In this document: positions 1-8,202 of the stretch, piece after piece
How positions within the stretch are numbered: position 1 is the stretch's first letter
Layout: each line of letters begins with the position of its first letter
The notes under the pieces: generated by a model
The model's input: the letters and a program-made list of their open reading frames with translations, nothing else
Databases searched by the model: none
Told to the model about the DNA's origin: nothing
Source of the DNA: CAYZJD01 sp964478455
Lineage (GTDB): Bacteria; Acidobacteriota; Terriglobia; Bryobacterales; Bryobacteraceae
DNA: 15,182 nt
Assembly: GCA_964478455.1 (NCBI GenBank)
Contig: CAYZJD010000074.1
Span: 1-15,182, forward strand
Direction of reading: 5' to 3'
Position numbers and translations under genes: made by a program

Positions 1-602
1 TACGGTCCCCAGCCCTCGCCCCAGTAGCCGACCGTCGAGATGTCCACGCTGTCCAAATAGGGATGACCGTCGTATCGAGCACCCGCCGCCCGCACCAGCG
101 CGCTCCAGTGCTTTCGGTACAGCGGATCGTCCGCGTCGGGCGACCAGATCTCGCCGTCCGCGTCCGACGGCTTGTTCGCTCGCCGTGCGCCGGAATTGCG
201 ATACCACTCCGGCAGCGGATTGCGCTGGTCGTACGGCATGAGCCGGATCATGAGCGTCTGCCCGCGCTCGCGCGCCCCTGCAAGCGCAGTGTCGATGATC
301 TCCCAGCGGTACTTCCCCGGCTCCGGCTCGATCTGCCACCAGAACCAGCGGAAGTACGCCACCGAGCTGTCCGGAAAGTCCGGCCTCTGCGCCGCTTTCT
401 GCGTGCGCAACTCGGGACCCACCTCCGACCACCTCTTGCCGGGATTGATGGCATCGCCGTTGAACCGCTGGAACGTCTCAATGCCCATGTGCGGGTTCAC
501 CAGCACGTCGTCGATCTGGGTTGGGCGAACGACGATCATGTCCTGCTGGCTCAGCAATGCGGACCCCGCGAACAGGAGAAGGACGGCGTACTTGCAAGTC
601 AT
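1..602 (-). CDS. Secreted DUF4832/GH42-like glycosidase-type protein, N-terminal part (runs off window)
   Basis: The minus frame is open from ATG at 602 to base 1, giving 200 residues and no stop, so the C-terminus lies outside the window. Residues 1 to about 19 (basic K4, hydrophobic AVLLLFAGSALL) look like a Sec signal peptide. Next comes VNPHMGIETFQ (residues 35-45), then WQIEPEPGKYRWEIID (residues 89-104), the 'W..iEP..G.y.w..iD' pattern of GH42-like and DUF4832 TIM-barrel proteins. VGYWGEGWGP (residues 191-200) sits where such barrels carry an active-site strand. A GGAG site at 609-612, 6 nt upstream, supports the start. It follows the M1-like peptidase gene by 66 bp on the same strand and is probably co-transcribed. 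The family assignment is from memory of motifs; substrate is unknown. Plus-strand frames here show no protein-like features. Confidence 0.82.
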   Translation of the reverse strand, partial: MTCKYAVLLLFAGSALLSQQDMIVVRPTQIDDVLVNPHMGIETFQRFNGDAINPGKRWSEVGPELRTQKAAQRPDFPDSSVAYFRWFWWQIEPEPGKYRWEIIDTALAGARERGQTLMIRLMPYDQRNPLPEWYRNSGARRANKPSDADGEIWSPDADDPLYRKHWSALVRAAGARYDGHPYLDSVDISTVGYWGEGWGP

Positions 603-668
603 GGTCTAACTCCGATTCTCCCCCGAATAACAATATCGTGACCGCCGGCTAGGCAGCGAACACTGGTT

Positions 669-2006
669 CTACCGCAATTCGGCGCCCGGCCGGCTCTGGT
701 CCGGAGGGCGCTCAGGCCGGCGGTAAAGCTCTTGTTTGAAGAACGCGGCGGCGTCCGGTCCCATCCGCGCGGCGGCGAGTTCCAGAAACAATTCCGTGGT
801 GGCGCGGCCCGTCCAGGCGAAGCGCTCGTGAAGGGTTCGCAGAAGACGATCCAGCCTCGCGCGCCCGAAGCGCCGCTCTGCTTCGATGAACATGAGCGGA
901 GCTTTGTTGTAGCGATTGACTTCGCGGTCCGGGGAGTCCCCTGGCGTCTCCGCGATGCTGCTCGTGGTTTGGCTCTGGGTGGCCCGGTGTTGGTACTCGG
1001 CCAATCGGCGGCTGGCGAACACTGGGCCGTGGTGGATCACCGAGACGCAGTAGGCGCTGTATTCGGCTAATCCTTCGTTGATCCAGTCGTGCGGGGCGCC
1101 GGGGTCGGCAACCATCCACCAGAAATGGGCGAGTTCATGCGCGTTGTCGTGAAAATCCTGCTCCGCGCCAGACTTGGAGCCCAGCAGCCCAAGAGCGCGC
1201 TGTTCGGAAACCACGATCAGCGGAGCCCGAGCATAGCCCCACCCGCTGCGCGGTGCATAGACGAGACGCGCGCCGGCGTTGACTTGCGGCGGGCCAAAAC
1301 GGCGGCTCAACTCCGCGATCCCGTCCGCCAGAGCAGAGCGTTTGGCGGAAATCGCTGCTTCCGGGAAACGGTGGGCATAGACGGCCACACCGCTCGCGCC
1401 GTCCTCGTACCGCCGCAAGAGCGGACTTGCCAGCAGGACAATGTCCAAGCCCGGCCGGTAGGATTCCCAGCGCCAGATGACCCAGCCATCTTGCCGCCGC
1501 TCGATACGCTGGCGCCCGTTTGTGACCGCAGTGAACGATTCGGGCAGTCGCGCTTCGAGGTCGAAACGGTACTCCTTGAGGCCCTCAAACACCGGGTACC
1601 AGGCCGAGTAGCAGGCGAGTTCCACCAGTTCAGGTGCGATTTCGTTGACGCCCGCCCGTCTCTCTTTCATTACGCCGCCGTAGACGATGTGAAGTGCGCC
1701 GGCTCTCGGTGCATCTATGACCACGGCCCGGGCCGCGGGCGAAAAGGGGAGCTTCTGCGCGCCGGGATCCTCATGAAACGCAACGGTCTTGCCCCTTATC
1801 TCGATCCGCCGGACCGCGAAACCTGAATGCAGGTAGAAGCGCATCGCCGGCGGATTCCGGATCCACACCTCCGCCTCGAGTCGCTGGACTGCCGGATCGA
1901 CCTGCACTCGCAATGTGTAATGTGGGATACGAGTCCGCCCCGCAACGGCTTCAGCCTGGACGGGAACCAGGCCCGCGGCGATCACAAGGCAGCACGGGAT
2001 TCGCAT
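669..2006 (-). CDS. Exported divergent M1-type (gluzincin) metallopeptidase
   Basis: A 445-residue protein from ATG 2006. A signal peptide (MRIPCCLVIAAGLVPVQAEA) is followed by a beta-rich N-terminal domain and then a zinc site HELAH at residues 290-294. The third ligand is probably E311 in WINEGLAEY, and Y366 in RYNKAPLM fits the M1 transition-state tyrosine. Only 16 residues separate the second His from the Glu, against 18 in typical M1 enzymes. The GxMEN exopeptidase motif is not evident where expected (YARAPLIVVSE, about residues 258-268). At 445 residues it is shorter than full aminopeptidases, so peptide specificity may differ. ATG 2006 is preferred over in-frame GTG 2015 because GAGGTGG lies 5 nt upstream of it, overlapping that GTG. 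It lies 23 bp after the glycosidase-like gene and 66 bp before the next, as in an operon. Confidence 0.85.
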   Translation of the reverse strand: MRIPCCLVIAAGLVPVQAEAVAGRTRIPHYTLRVQVDPAVQRLEAEVWIRNPPAMRFYLHSGFAVRRIEIRGKTVAFHEDPGAQKLPFSPAARAVVIDAPRAGALHIVYGGVMKERRAGVNEIAPELVELACYSAWYPVFEGLKEYRFDLEARLPESFTAVTNGRQRIERRQDGWVIWRWESYRPGLDIVLLASPLLRRYEDGASGVAVYAHRFPEAAISAKRSALADGIAELSRRFGPPQVNAGARLVYAPRSGWGYARAPLIVVSEQRALGLLGSKSGAEQDFHDNAHELAHFWWMVADPGAPHDWINEGLAEYSAYCVSVIHHGPVFASRRLAEYQHRATQSQTTSSIAETPGDSPDREVNRYNKAPLMFIEAERRFGRARLDRLLRTLHERFAWTGRATTELFLELAAARMGPDAAAFFKQELYRRPERPPDQSRPGAELR

Positions 2007-2011
2007 AATTG

Positions 2012-2018
2012 CCACCTC
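2012..2018 (-). promoter_or_regulatory. Ribosome binding site fixing the peptidase start
   Basis: On the minus strand GAGGTGG is followed by CAATT and then ATG at 2006. This spacing favours ATG 2006 over the GTG at 2015, which lies inside the site itself. Confidence 0.6.
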
Positions 2019-2029
2019 GCGGTCCCGGC

Positions 2030-3598
2030 CTACTCAACGGCTGGGCCGTCTAGCTCCACTTTCACCGGATAGGCCCAGTCCCGTGCGGCGATCTCGATCT
2101 TCTGCCGGTTCAGTTCCACAACGACCGGCCTGTCAGCGAAGTTCTCCACCACCCACCACCGTCCCTTGTAAAGGTACAACCCCACTTCGTTCGGAGCTCG
2201 GAACGTCGTTTTCAGCGGCTTGAGCAACGGCGTACGCAGCCGGTCCAGTTCGTCCCGCGAGAGGGTCAGCAGCGTCTTCGGATCGCCGCGTACCGGCAGG
2301 ATCTGTACGTTCGGCGCATCGAGCCTGACTTTCCCTTCGAGCCGCCTGGCCAGCCCGTCCGTGACCAGCACTGGCTTCCCCTTACGAATGAACTTCGTGA
2401 GCTTCGCGGGCAGTTCCGCGTCTTTCAGTGCGTGAACCGAAAAGAACGCCGCCTTCGCTTTCCCCGGGAACATGTGGCACGGGACGAGCGGCAAGCCCAG
2501 CATGCCGCAGAAATCGAATACGTACTGCTCCTCCTCGGGGTGGCTGTTGGGCGGCTTGTACGCCGCGATCCCCACGGGCTTGCGTGTGGCGACGTGCTCA
2601 GCGACTCCGAGCAGCTTCGGAATCTCGCGCCGCAGCGCCTCGATATTCGCCGGCCCAGTCCTTTGAAGCAGCGAACCGTAGCAGAACAGCACCGTCTCGC
2701 GTGCGCCTGCAAGAACGGTCTGGCGCGCCTGCTCAAGGTACGTGGGCTCGGTCGTCTCGTAAGGATCGTACCAGCCGCCGCCGGTCTTCTTGCCGCCAAG
2801 CCCGCCCAGCCAGCGCATGATGAAGTACGCCTCATACGGCATCGTGCCGTGCTTGTCGCGGTCGCGCGTCTCCGTGCCCACCCAGATCCGATCAAAGTCC
2901 GCCGTCTCCCTCACGACTTCGTAGCCGCGCTCCTGGAACCGGTCGTACCACTGCGGATACTTGATGATCAGCCGCGCCTTCGGATTCACCCGCTTGGCTG
3001 CGCCGAGCACGTAATCGCGCGACAGCCGCACCATCAGCTCCGCACGGTAGTCTTCCCACGTGTCGCCTGAAACCGAGTACGTTCGGCCACCGATGGTCAC
3101 GGTCTTCGCGCGCCGGGCCTGCTCGCACTCCTCGCAGGCGCAGTCGGTAAACCAGAAGTCGTCGATCATGATCTCGTCAAACAGCCCGGCCGTGTATTCG
3201 AAGATCGCCTTCACCCGCTCCTGGGTCGGCGGGTTGGTATAACACGACAGCGGCTTCCAGCCGGTCGTGCGTTTCCCAACCCCTGTCGTGGTGACGCAGC
3301 CCGAGACGAGGAATCCTTCCTTCAGAAACCGCCGCTTTGCGCTTTCGAGCGCCTCGCGCTCCGCCTGGTAGCCGTCGCGGAACGATTCCACGTACACCTT
3401 CGTCACTCCGGTCTGCCGGCACCAGTCAATCGCCGCTTTCATCCCTTCCTCGGAGGACAGCAGGTCGCGCACGTTTTGCGCCGTGAACAGCGTCGAAAAC
3501 CGGTGAACGGACGCCTTCGCCTTGGCCAGTTCCCAGAGCTCGTTTCCTGCGCAAGTCCCCGTGATCAGCAAAGCCGCCAACGCTGGAATGGTCTTCAT
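2030..3598 (-). CDS. Secreted TIM-barrel glycoside-hydrolase-like protein of unknown specificity
   Basis: A 522-residue protein beginning with a Sec-type signal peptide (MKTIPALAALLITGTCAG). The N-terminal two thirds looks like a (beta/alpha)8 barrel: KVYVESFRDG (residues 67-76), then EIMIDDFWFTDCACEEC (residues 142-158), then LIIKYPQWYDRF (210-221). D146/D147 at the end of a strand are candidate catalytic or binding acids. The following CxCxxC (C153, C155, C158) could bind metal or form disulfides. Residues from about 350 resemble the accessory beta and Rossmann-like regions found behind the barrel in beta-galactosidase-type enzymes. It is the first gene of the minus-strand block, 23 bp before the M1-like peptidase, and it faces the InhA-like gene across the divergent region. 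I recognise the general type but no characterised family member, so the reaction is not assigned. Confidence 0.8.
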   Translation of the reverse strand: MKTIPALAALLITGTCAGNELWELAKAKASVHRFSTLFTAQNVRDLLSSEEGMKAAIDWCRQTGVTKVYVESFRDGYQAEREALESAKRRFLKEGFLVSGCVTTTGVGKRTTGWKPLSCYTNPPTQERVKAIFEYTAGLFDEIMIDDFWFTDCACEECEQARRAKTVTIGGRTYSVSGDTWEDYRAELMVRLSRDYVLGAAKRVNPKARLIIKYPQWYDRFQERGYEVVRETADFDRIWVGTETRDRDKHGTMPYEAYFIMRWLGGLGGKKTGGGWYDPYETTEPTYLEQARQTVLAGARETVLFCYGSLLQRTGPANIEALRREIPKLLGVAEHVATRKPVGIAAYKPPNSHPEEEQYVFDFCGMLGLPLVPCHMFPGKAKAAFFSVHALKDAELPAKLTKFIRKGKPVLVTDGLARRLEGKVRLDAPNVQILPVRGDPKTLLTLSRDELDRLRTPLLKPLKTTFRAPNEVGLYLYKGRWWVVENFADRPVVVELNRQKIEIAARDWAYPVKVELDGPAVE

Positions 3599-3691
3599 AC
3601 CTGCTTCATGCTATCTCGTGGGCACCTGCGGTTGGGTGCTCAGGTACCAGGGCATACCGTGCGTAATGGAAGTACTGCCTGAGCTTTTCCG

Positions 3692-3720
3692 TTGACTGAT
3701 CAGAGTTTCAGAGCTAAATA
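3692..3720 (+). promoter_or_regulatory. Candidate sigma70-like promoter for the protease block
   Basis: TTGACT (3692-3697) is separated by 17 nt from the A/T-rich TAAATA (3715-3720) in an otherwise GC-rich region. The -35 is 5/6 to consensus but the -10 is poor. An 8-bp palindrome, CTGATCAG (3696-3703), lies at the -35/spacer border and might be an operator half. Transcription from here would start near 3727 and cover both possible start codons of the next gene. The rest of 3599-3770 holds no gene I can support, and I found no convincing minus-strand promoter in it. Confidence 0.35.
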
Positions 3721-3759
3721 TGTAACTGCTCACCGCCTCTGCAATCTAGACTGAACGGC

Positions 3760-3773
3760 GGGAGGTTCACATG
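3760..3773 (+). promoter_or_regulatory. Upstream ribosome site and ATG (alternative start of the M6 protease)
   Basis: GGGAGG (3760-3765), then 5 nt, then ATG at 3771 make a near-ideal initiation site. It is in frame with the protease, with no stop before ATG 3879. Use of it would add 36 polar residues in front of the signal peptide. Confidence 0.45.
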
Positions 3774-3866
3774 GCCGGCGCCCGAACGAACCTCCGCGGC
3801 CCAAGGAACCGCCGGTATTTCGCGGACGCCCGCCAGCACTGTTCACGCAGTACCAACTCGACTGAT

Positions 3867-3881
3867 GGAGAGAAACCCATG
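3867..3881 (+). promoter_or_regulatory. Ribosome site and ATG preferred for the M6 protease
   Basis: GGAG (3867-3870) lies 8 nt before ATG 3879. The residues after this ATG form a standard Sec signal peptide, so this start gives a normal exported preproprotein. Confidence 0.55.
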
Positions 3882-6338
3882 TTCGGAGCGTTCGCTCGCG
3901 TGCTGCCTGTTCTCGTTCTCACTTCCGGGATAGCCTGGGGACAAACGTCGCCGGTCGTTTCGCGTGACGTCGCATCCCACATGCCCCCCAATCCCGAGAA
4001 GATCGCCGCATCCCTCGTCAAGCGGGGCGTCATCCCGGCCACAGCTTCCCTAAGGGAAATAGAAGCAGCCGTCGAGTCCTACCTGAGGCTCAAGATGTCG
4101 GGCGGCGGTCCCGACCAGAACTACAATCCCCTCGCTCGCAAGCGTGTCAATGCCGCTGAAGAGGCGCTGAACGCCGGCTCAACGAGCGCAATCCGGGGGC
4201 GCAAGCTCGGCAACACCCTCTCCGTGCCCCCGTCCTCACCACAGTGGAAGTCCCTGGCGGGGACGGGGAAGCTCCTGGTCATCCTTGTCGAATTCAGCAA
4301 TACGCCCTACACCTGGCAGCCGGTGGAGGGACCTCAGAGGACGGAAGCGGGCCCTCTGCACAACCAGATTCCGGTACCCGACAACACCTTTGACCTGTGG
4401 GTGCCGGATTTCAGCGCCCAGCACTACGAGGACATGCTCTTCACACCCGGCGGCTGGACGATCCCGGCTGGTGACTACGCGGGGGAGCGCCGGGGCAGCA
4501 TGAGGGACTATTTCCTCGAGCAGTCCTATGGCAGGTACACCGTCGGTGGCGACGTCTACGGCTGGTACACGGTTGACAAGCCTGAAGCGTACTACGGTGA
4601 CGACAGGCCGAGCGGTGGGCACGACAATCTGCTGCCAGGAAACCGGGCGGCACTGGTCGAAGACACAGTGGCAGTGATCGGGAATGCCATCGACTGGGAG
4701 GCATACGACGCAGACGGCGACTGCCTCATCGATCACCCGCTCTTCATTCATGCCGGCATTGACCAGTCCGGAGGCGGCGGCGTGCAGGGTGACGATGCGC
4801 TATGGGCGCACAGCTCCTCGGTATTCATCAAGCTGGTCGACAAGCCCGCGTGTCTGCTCGGAGACTACGGCCTCGACGGCATCTACCTTTACAACTACAC
4901 CATGATGCCGGAGGACGGCGGCGTGGGCGTTTTCGCACATGAGTTCGGCCACGACCTCGGCCTGCCGGACGAGTACGACACCGCTTACAGCGGCCGCGGA
5001 GATTCCGTCGCCTTCTGGAGCCTGATGTCCTACGGTTCGTGGGTAGGCTGGCCCGCCCAGACCCAGCCTTCCGACATGAGCATCTGGGGCCGCTACGCTC
5101 TGGGTTGGGTGCAGCCGGGTGACAACCTGGCTGTCACCAACCTAACCAGCCTGGCCAGCCTCGGCAAGACTCCGCTGGGAGTTCGGTTGGAGCAGGCCGA
5201 GCGCTGGGGCGGCGAGGGAACCTATAACGCGATACGGGTCAACCTGCCCCCGAAACTGCTGTTCGTCAACACACCCCACAGCGGCGCGTGGGAATGGTGG
5301 GGCGGCAAGGCCGATCTGATCGACACAACCTTGCGGCGCACGGTGGATCTGACCGGCAAGACCAGCGCCACCCTCTCCTTCTGGACCTGGTACGACATCG
5401 AACCCCTCTGGGACTTCGGCTTCGTCCAGGTCTCGACCGACGGCGGGGCCACGTGGACCTCGCTGCCCATCTCGGGCACAACTACCGAGCATGATCCCAG
5501 CGCCATGGCCTCGATCGTCGCTAACCTGCCTGGCTTCACCGGCAACAGCGGCGGCTGGGTGTACAAGACCTACGACATGTCTGCCTACGCGGGCCAGTCC
5601 ATCCAGCTCCAGTTCCGCTACATGACTGATTGGGGTACCACGATGGCCGGCTTCTATGTGGACGACATCTCCGTGCAGGCCGACGGAACGCCCCTGTTCT
5701 TTGACGACGTCGAGACCGTGGACCCGGCGTGGACGGCGGCTGGGTGGACCCGCGACAATGGTTCCACCACAAAGACACATTATTACCTGCTCGAGTGGCG
5801 CAACGGCACGCCGATGGAAACGACGTACGATGGGACTACCATCCTGAACTTCGACGCGGGCCTGTCCTCGGTGTATCAGTACGATCCGTACGGAAGCACG
5901 GGTAACCCCAACGAACCGTGGCACTTCTCTTATTCGCTGCCGGGACTGCTGCTGTGGTATCGCGATATGTCCTATACGGACAACTGGACGGGCTCCCACC
6001 CAGGCCACGGCTTCCTGCTGGTGGTGGACGCCCACAAGCAGGCCATGTTGAGGCCGCCGTTGCCGGGTGGCGGGAGCTGGCCATGGTTCAGCCAGGTCCA
6101 GAGCTACGATGCCACCTTCGGGTTGAGCCGGGCTCCCGACGCTCTGCTCGGGTATTGGGGCATTGTCCGCAATTACGCGGGTCTCAACGCGATTCCCAAT
6201 TTCGACGACAGCCTGTCCTACTGGAGCAGTACGGCTCCTGCCGCCAGCGTCAAGACGCCAACCTACGGACTGCTGTTCCGGGTCCTGGGGCAAGCTACGG
6301 ATGGCTCGGCGACAATCGTAGGACTCGGCCTCAAGTAG
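3879..6338 (+). CDS. Immune inhibitor A-like M6 family secreted metalloprotease
   Basis: An 819-residue preproprotein from ATG 3879 (855 from ATG 3771). Residues 1-22, MFGAFARVLPVLVLTSGIAWGQ, form a signal peptide. A propeptide-like segment follows to about residue 120. The M6 peptidase domain carries HEFGHDLGLPD with ligands H354, H358 and D364, catalytic E355, and a Met-turn SLMSYGSW (M383). Two beta-sandwich MAM-like regions follow (about 455-610), the first starting at NTPHSGAWEWW and ending at GFYVDDISVQADG. The C-terminal part has YYLLEWRNG and PGLLLWYRDMSYTDNW, signatures I know from Bacillus InhA, which degrades host defence peptides. Length and domain order match InhA, and all catalytic residues are present. 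It is the first plus-strand gene, divergent from the glycosidase block and 116 bp before the oxidase. Role in pathogenesis is not implied; scavenging or defence against other organisms is equally possible. Confidence 0.93.
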   Translation: MFGAFARVLPVLVLTSGIAWGQTSPVVSRDVASHMPPNPEKIAASLVKRGVIPATASLREIEAAVESYLRLKMSGGGPDQNYNPLARKRVNAAEEALNAGSTSAIRGRKLGNTLSVPPSSPQWKSLAGTGKLLVILVEFSNTPYTWQPVEGPQRTEAGPLHNQIPVPDNTFDLWVPDFSAQHYEDMLFTPGGWTIPAGDYAGERRGSMRDYFLEQSYGRYTVGGDVYGWYTVDKPEAYYGDDRPSGGHDNLLPGNRAALVEDTVAVIGNAIDWEAYDADGDCLIDHPLFIHAGIDQSGGGGVQGDDALWAHSSSVFIKLVDKPACLLGDYGLDGIYLYNYTMMPEDGGVGVFAHEFGHDLGLPDEYDTAYSGRGDSVAFWSLMSYGSWVGWPAQTQPSDMSIWGRYALGWVQPGDNLAVTNLTSLASLGKTPLGVRLEQAERWGGEGTYNAIRVNLPPKLLFVNTPHSGAWEWWGGKADLIDTTLRRTVDLTGKTSATLSFWTWYDIEPLWDFGFVQVSTDGGATWTSLPISGTTTEHDPSAMASIVANLPGFTGNSGGWVYKTYDMSAYAGQSIQLQFRYMTDWGTTMAGFYVDDISVQADGTPLFFDDVETVDPAWTAAGWTRDNGSTTKTHYYLLEWRNGTPMETTYDGTTILNFDAGLSSVYQYDPYGSTGNPNEPWHFSYSLPGLLLWYRDMSYTDNWTGSHPGHGFLLVVDAHKQAMLRPPLPGGGSWPWFSQVQSYDATFGLSRAPDALLGYWGIVRNYAGLNAIPNFDDSLSYWSSTAPAASVKTPTYGLLFRVLGQATDGSATIVGLGLK

Positions 6339-6354
6339 TTCTCACCTTCTCAGA

Positions 6355-6386
6355 CCAGGGAGCGGGCTGCACACCCCGCTCCCTGG
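6355..6386 (+). terminator. Perfect 12-bp GC-rich hairpin between protease and oxidase genes
   Basis: CCAGGGAGCGGG (6355-6366) and its exact reverse complement (6375-6386) enclose an 8-nt loop, CTGCACAC. The stem begins 17 nt after the protease stop and ends 68 nt before the oxidase ATG. There is no T-run on either side, so it is not a classical intrinsic terminator. It may be a T-less terminator, an mRNA 3'-end stabiliser or a partial read-through element. Confidence 0.6.
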
Positions 6387-6454
6387 AGGCAATGGAGGGC
6401 AGCGTCCCGTGGCTTCCGTTTCTATCCCGTAGAGGGTTTAAAGAGAGGCTCACC

Positions 6455-8164
6455 ATGCCACACACTCCTCTTCTTCATTCGATCCGGAGTCTCATCAAAC
6501 AGCACCGGCTGGCACACGGCACCGGCCAGCCTGTCGACAAGATCCGGGAGCGGGCCAGCCGCCAAGGCCCGTCCCGCCGGAAGTTCATCGCCGGCGCAAC
6601 AGCCGGCGCGGCCTTGCCCTTGCTGACCCGCTGGGCCGCCCGCTCTGCTCCTGACGGTCCGCGAATCGCAATCGTCGGTGGCGGGATCGCGGGCCTCACG
6701 GCGGCGCTGACCCTCGCCGATGCCGGGGTGGCATCGACCATCTACGAGGCCCAAACCCGCGCCGGCGGCCGTATTCTCTCGGAAGGACCTGGCGTGCCGG
6801 GCTGCGGCACGTGCCACTCCGTGAACCGCAAGGTCGATCCCTCCCCCTGGGCTGACGGGCAGGTCACCGACATCTTCGGCGAGATGATCGACTCAATCCA
6901 CCCCACGATGCTTGCTCTCGCCAAGCGCTTCAACCTGCCCTTGATCGACCTGCTGGCGGCCCAGCCTCGCGGCTCCACCGACACTTACTACTTCCTCGAC
7001 CGGCACTACCCCAAGGCACAGGCGGATGCGGACTTCGCGGCGCTGTATCCGGTCCTTCGAGACGACCTCCACGCCGCCGGCTACCCTACTACTTACAACC
7101 GAAGCACCCCAGGCGGCCGCGCGCTGGATTCGATGAGCGTCTACGACTGGATCGAGTCGCGCGTACCGGGGGGCCACGCCTCCCCGTTGGGCAGGCTCCT
7201 CGACGCTGCCTACAACATCGAATACGGTTCTGACACCACCGACCAGAGCGCGCTGAATCTTGTGTACCTGCTCGCCTACAGTAAGCCGAACCAGCTTCAG
7301 ATGTACGGCGATTCGGACGAGCGCTACCGAATCGCCGGCGGAACCGACTTGCTGACAACGGCCATCGCGGAGTATCTGGGCATGGACACTACGGTGAAGC
7401 TCGGTTGGGAGCTTGCCGCCTTGGCCAAGGCCTCCGACGGAACCTATGTCCTCTCCTTCGAGGGCAAGAAGGAAGTTCGGGCCGACATCGTCATTCTCGC
7501 TCTCCCGTTCGCGGTGCTCCGCAACCTCGATCACAGCCGGGCCGGCTTCGACGAGTTGAAAGAGTTGGCTATCCGAGAACTCGGCGCAGGCCACAACGGC
7601 AAACTTCATCTCCAGTTCACCACTCGTTACTGGAACCAGCCTGGTCAGTGGGGCATCGGTAATGGTTCAACATACTCGGACACCGGCTACCAGTGCTCAT
7701 GGGAATCCACCCGCGGGCAGCCCGGTCAGAGTGGCATCCTCGTCGATTACACCGGCGGGAGCGTGGCTGATTCGATGTATCTGAAGCACCCGTATGGAGA
7801 TTCCGGGGATCCGCGAGTGATCGCCGACGCGCGGCTTTTCCTGGCGCAGATCGAGCCGGTCTTCCCGGGCATCAGCGCCCATTGGAACGGCAGGGCCGCC
7901 TCCAGCATGTCCCACCTAAGCCGCTTCTACAACTCGGCGTACTGCTACTGGCGCGTGGGTCAGTGCCAGACCATCGCTGGCTATGAGAGAGTGCGCCAGG
8001 GCAACGTGCTCTTCGCCGGAGAGCACACTTCGCTCGATTTCCAGGGCTGGATGGAGGGGGCAGCGTCCGAAGGGGTCCGGGCGGCCCGAGAGATTCTGAA
8101 CATGCTGAAAGGCCCCAAGTACGTGCTACACCGCGCCCTTGACGAAACGGTCCGAGCGGACTAA
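6455..8164 (+). CDS. Tat-exported flavin monoamine/amino-acid oxidase family protein
   Basis: A 569-residue flavoprotein. SRRKFIAGATAGAALPLL (residues 40-57) is a twin-arginine signal after an unusually long n-region, so it is probably exported folded with FAD. IAIVGGGIAGLTAA (71-84) is the dinucleotide-binding fold, E98 is the ribose-binding acid, and RAGGR (102-106) is the second FAD motif. NVLFAGEHTSLDFQGWMEGAASEG (517-540) is the C-terminal FAD-contacting motif of flavin amine oxidases. The likely reaction is oxidative deamination of an amine or amino acid to imine, releasing H2O2; the substrate is not readable. CGTCH (117-121), a CxxCH motif, sits in a segment after RAGGR. ATG 6455 is chosen because of GAGAGG 6 nt upstream. 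In-frame extension to 5918 would overlap the protease gene in another frame. It is followed 38 bp later by the CBS gene. Confidence 0.9.
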   Translation: MPHTPLLHSIRSLIKQHRLAHGTGQPVDKIRERASRQGPSRRKFIAGATAGAALPLLTRWAARSAPDGPRIAIVGGGIAGLTAALTLADAGVASTIYEAQTRAGGRILSEGPGVPGCGTCHSVNRKVDPSPWADGQVTDIFGEMIDSIHPTMLALAKRFNLPLIDLLAAQPRGSTDTYYFLDRHYPKAQADADFAALYPVLRDDLHAAGYPTTYNRSTPGGRALDSMSVYDWIESRVPGGHASPLGRLLDAAYNIEYGSDTTDQSALNLVYLLAYSKPNQLQMYGDSDERYRIAGGTDLLTTAIAEYLGMDTTVKLGWELAALAKASDGTYVLSFEGKKEVRADIVILALPFAVLRNLDHSRAGFDELKELAIRELGAGHNGKLHLQFTTRYWNQPGQWGIGNGSTYSDTGYQCSWESTRGQPGQSGILVDYTGGSVADSMYLKHPYGDSGDPRVIADARLFLAQIEPVFPGISAHWNGRAASSMSHLSRFYNSAYCYWRVGQCQTIAGYERVRQGNVLFAGEHTSLDFQGWMEGAASEGVRAAREILNMLKGPKYVLHRALDETVRAD

Positions 8165-8202
8165 AGTGAAAAAACCACGCCAAAGGCTGGGGCTACCTGC
8201 AC

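Noticed and set aside
63..641. Long plus-strand open frame at the left end
   Set aside because: Arginine/proline-rich shadow; the minus frame gives a signal peptide and glycosidase-type motifs.
3622..3639. GCACC...GGTGC inverted repeat in the divergent region
   Set aside because: Five base pairs only; expected by chance at this GC content.
5142..6293. A 383-residue minus-strand open frame
   Set aside because: Lies wholly inside the M6 protease gene and shows no domain motif.
5918..6454. In-frame upstream extension of the oxidase reading frame
   Set aside because: It overlaps the protease gene in another frame; the ribosome site at 6443-6448 and the Tat signal after ATG 6455 mark the true start.
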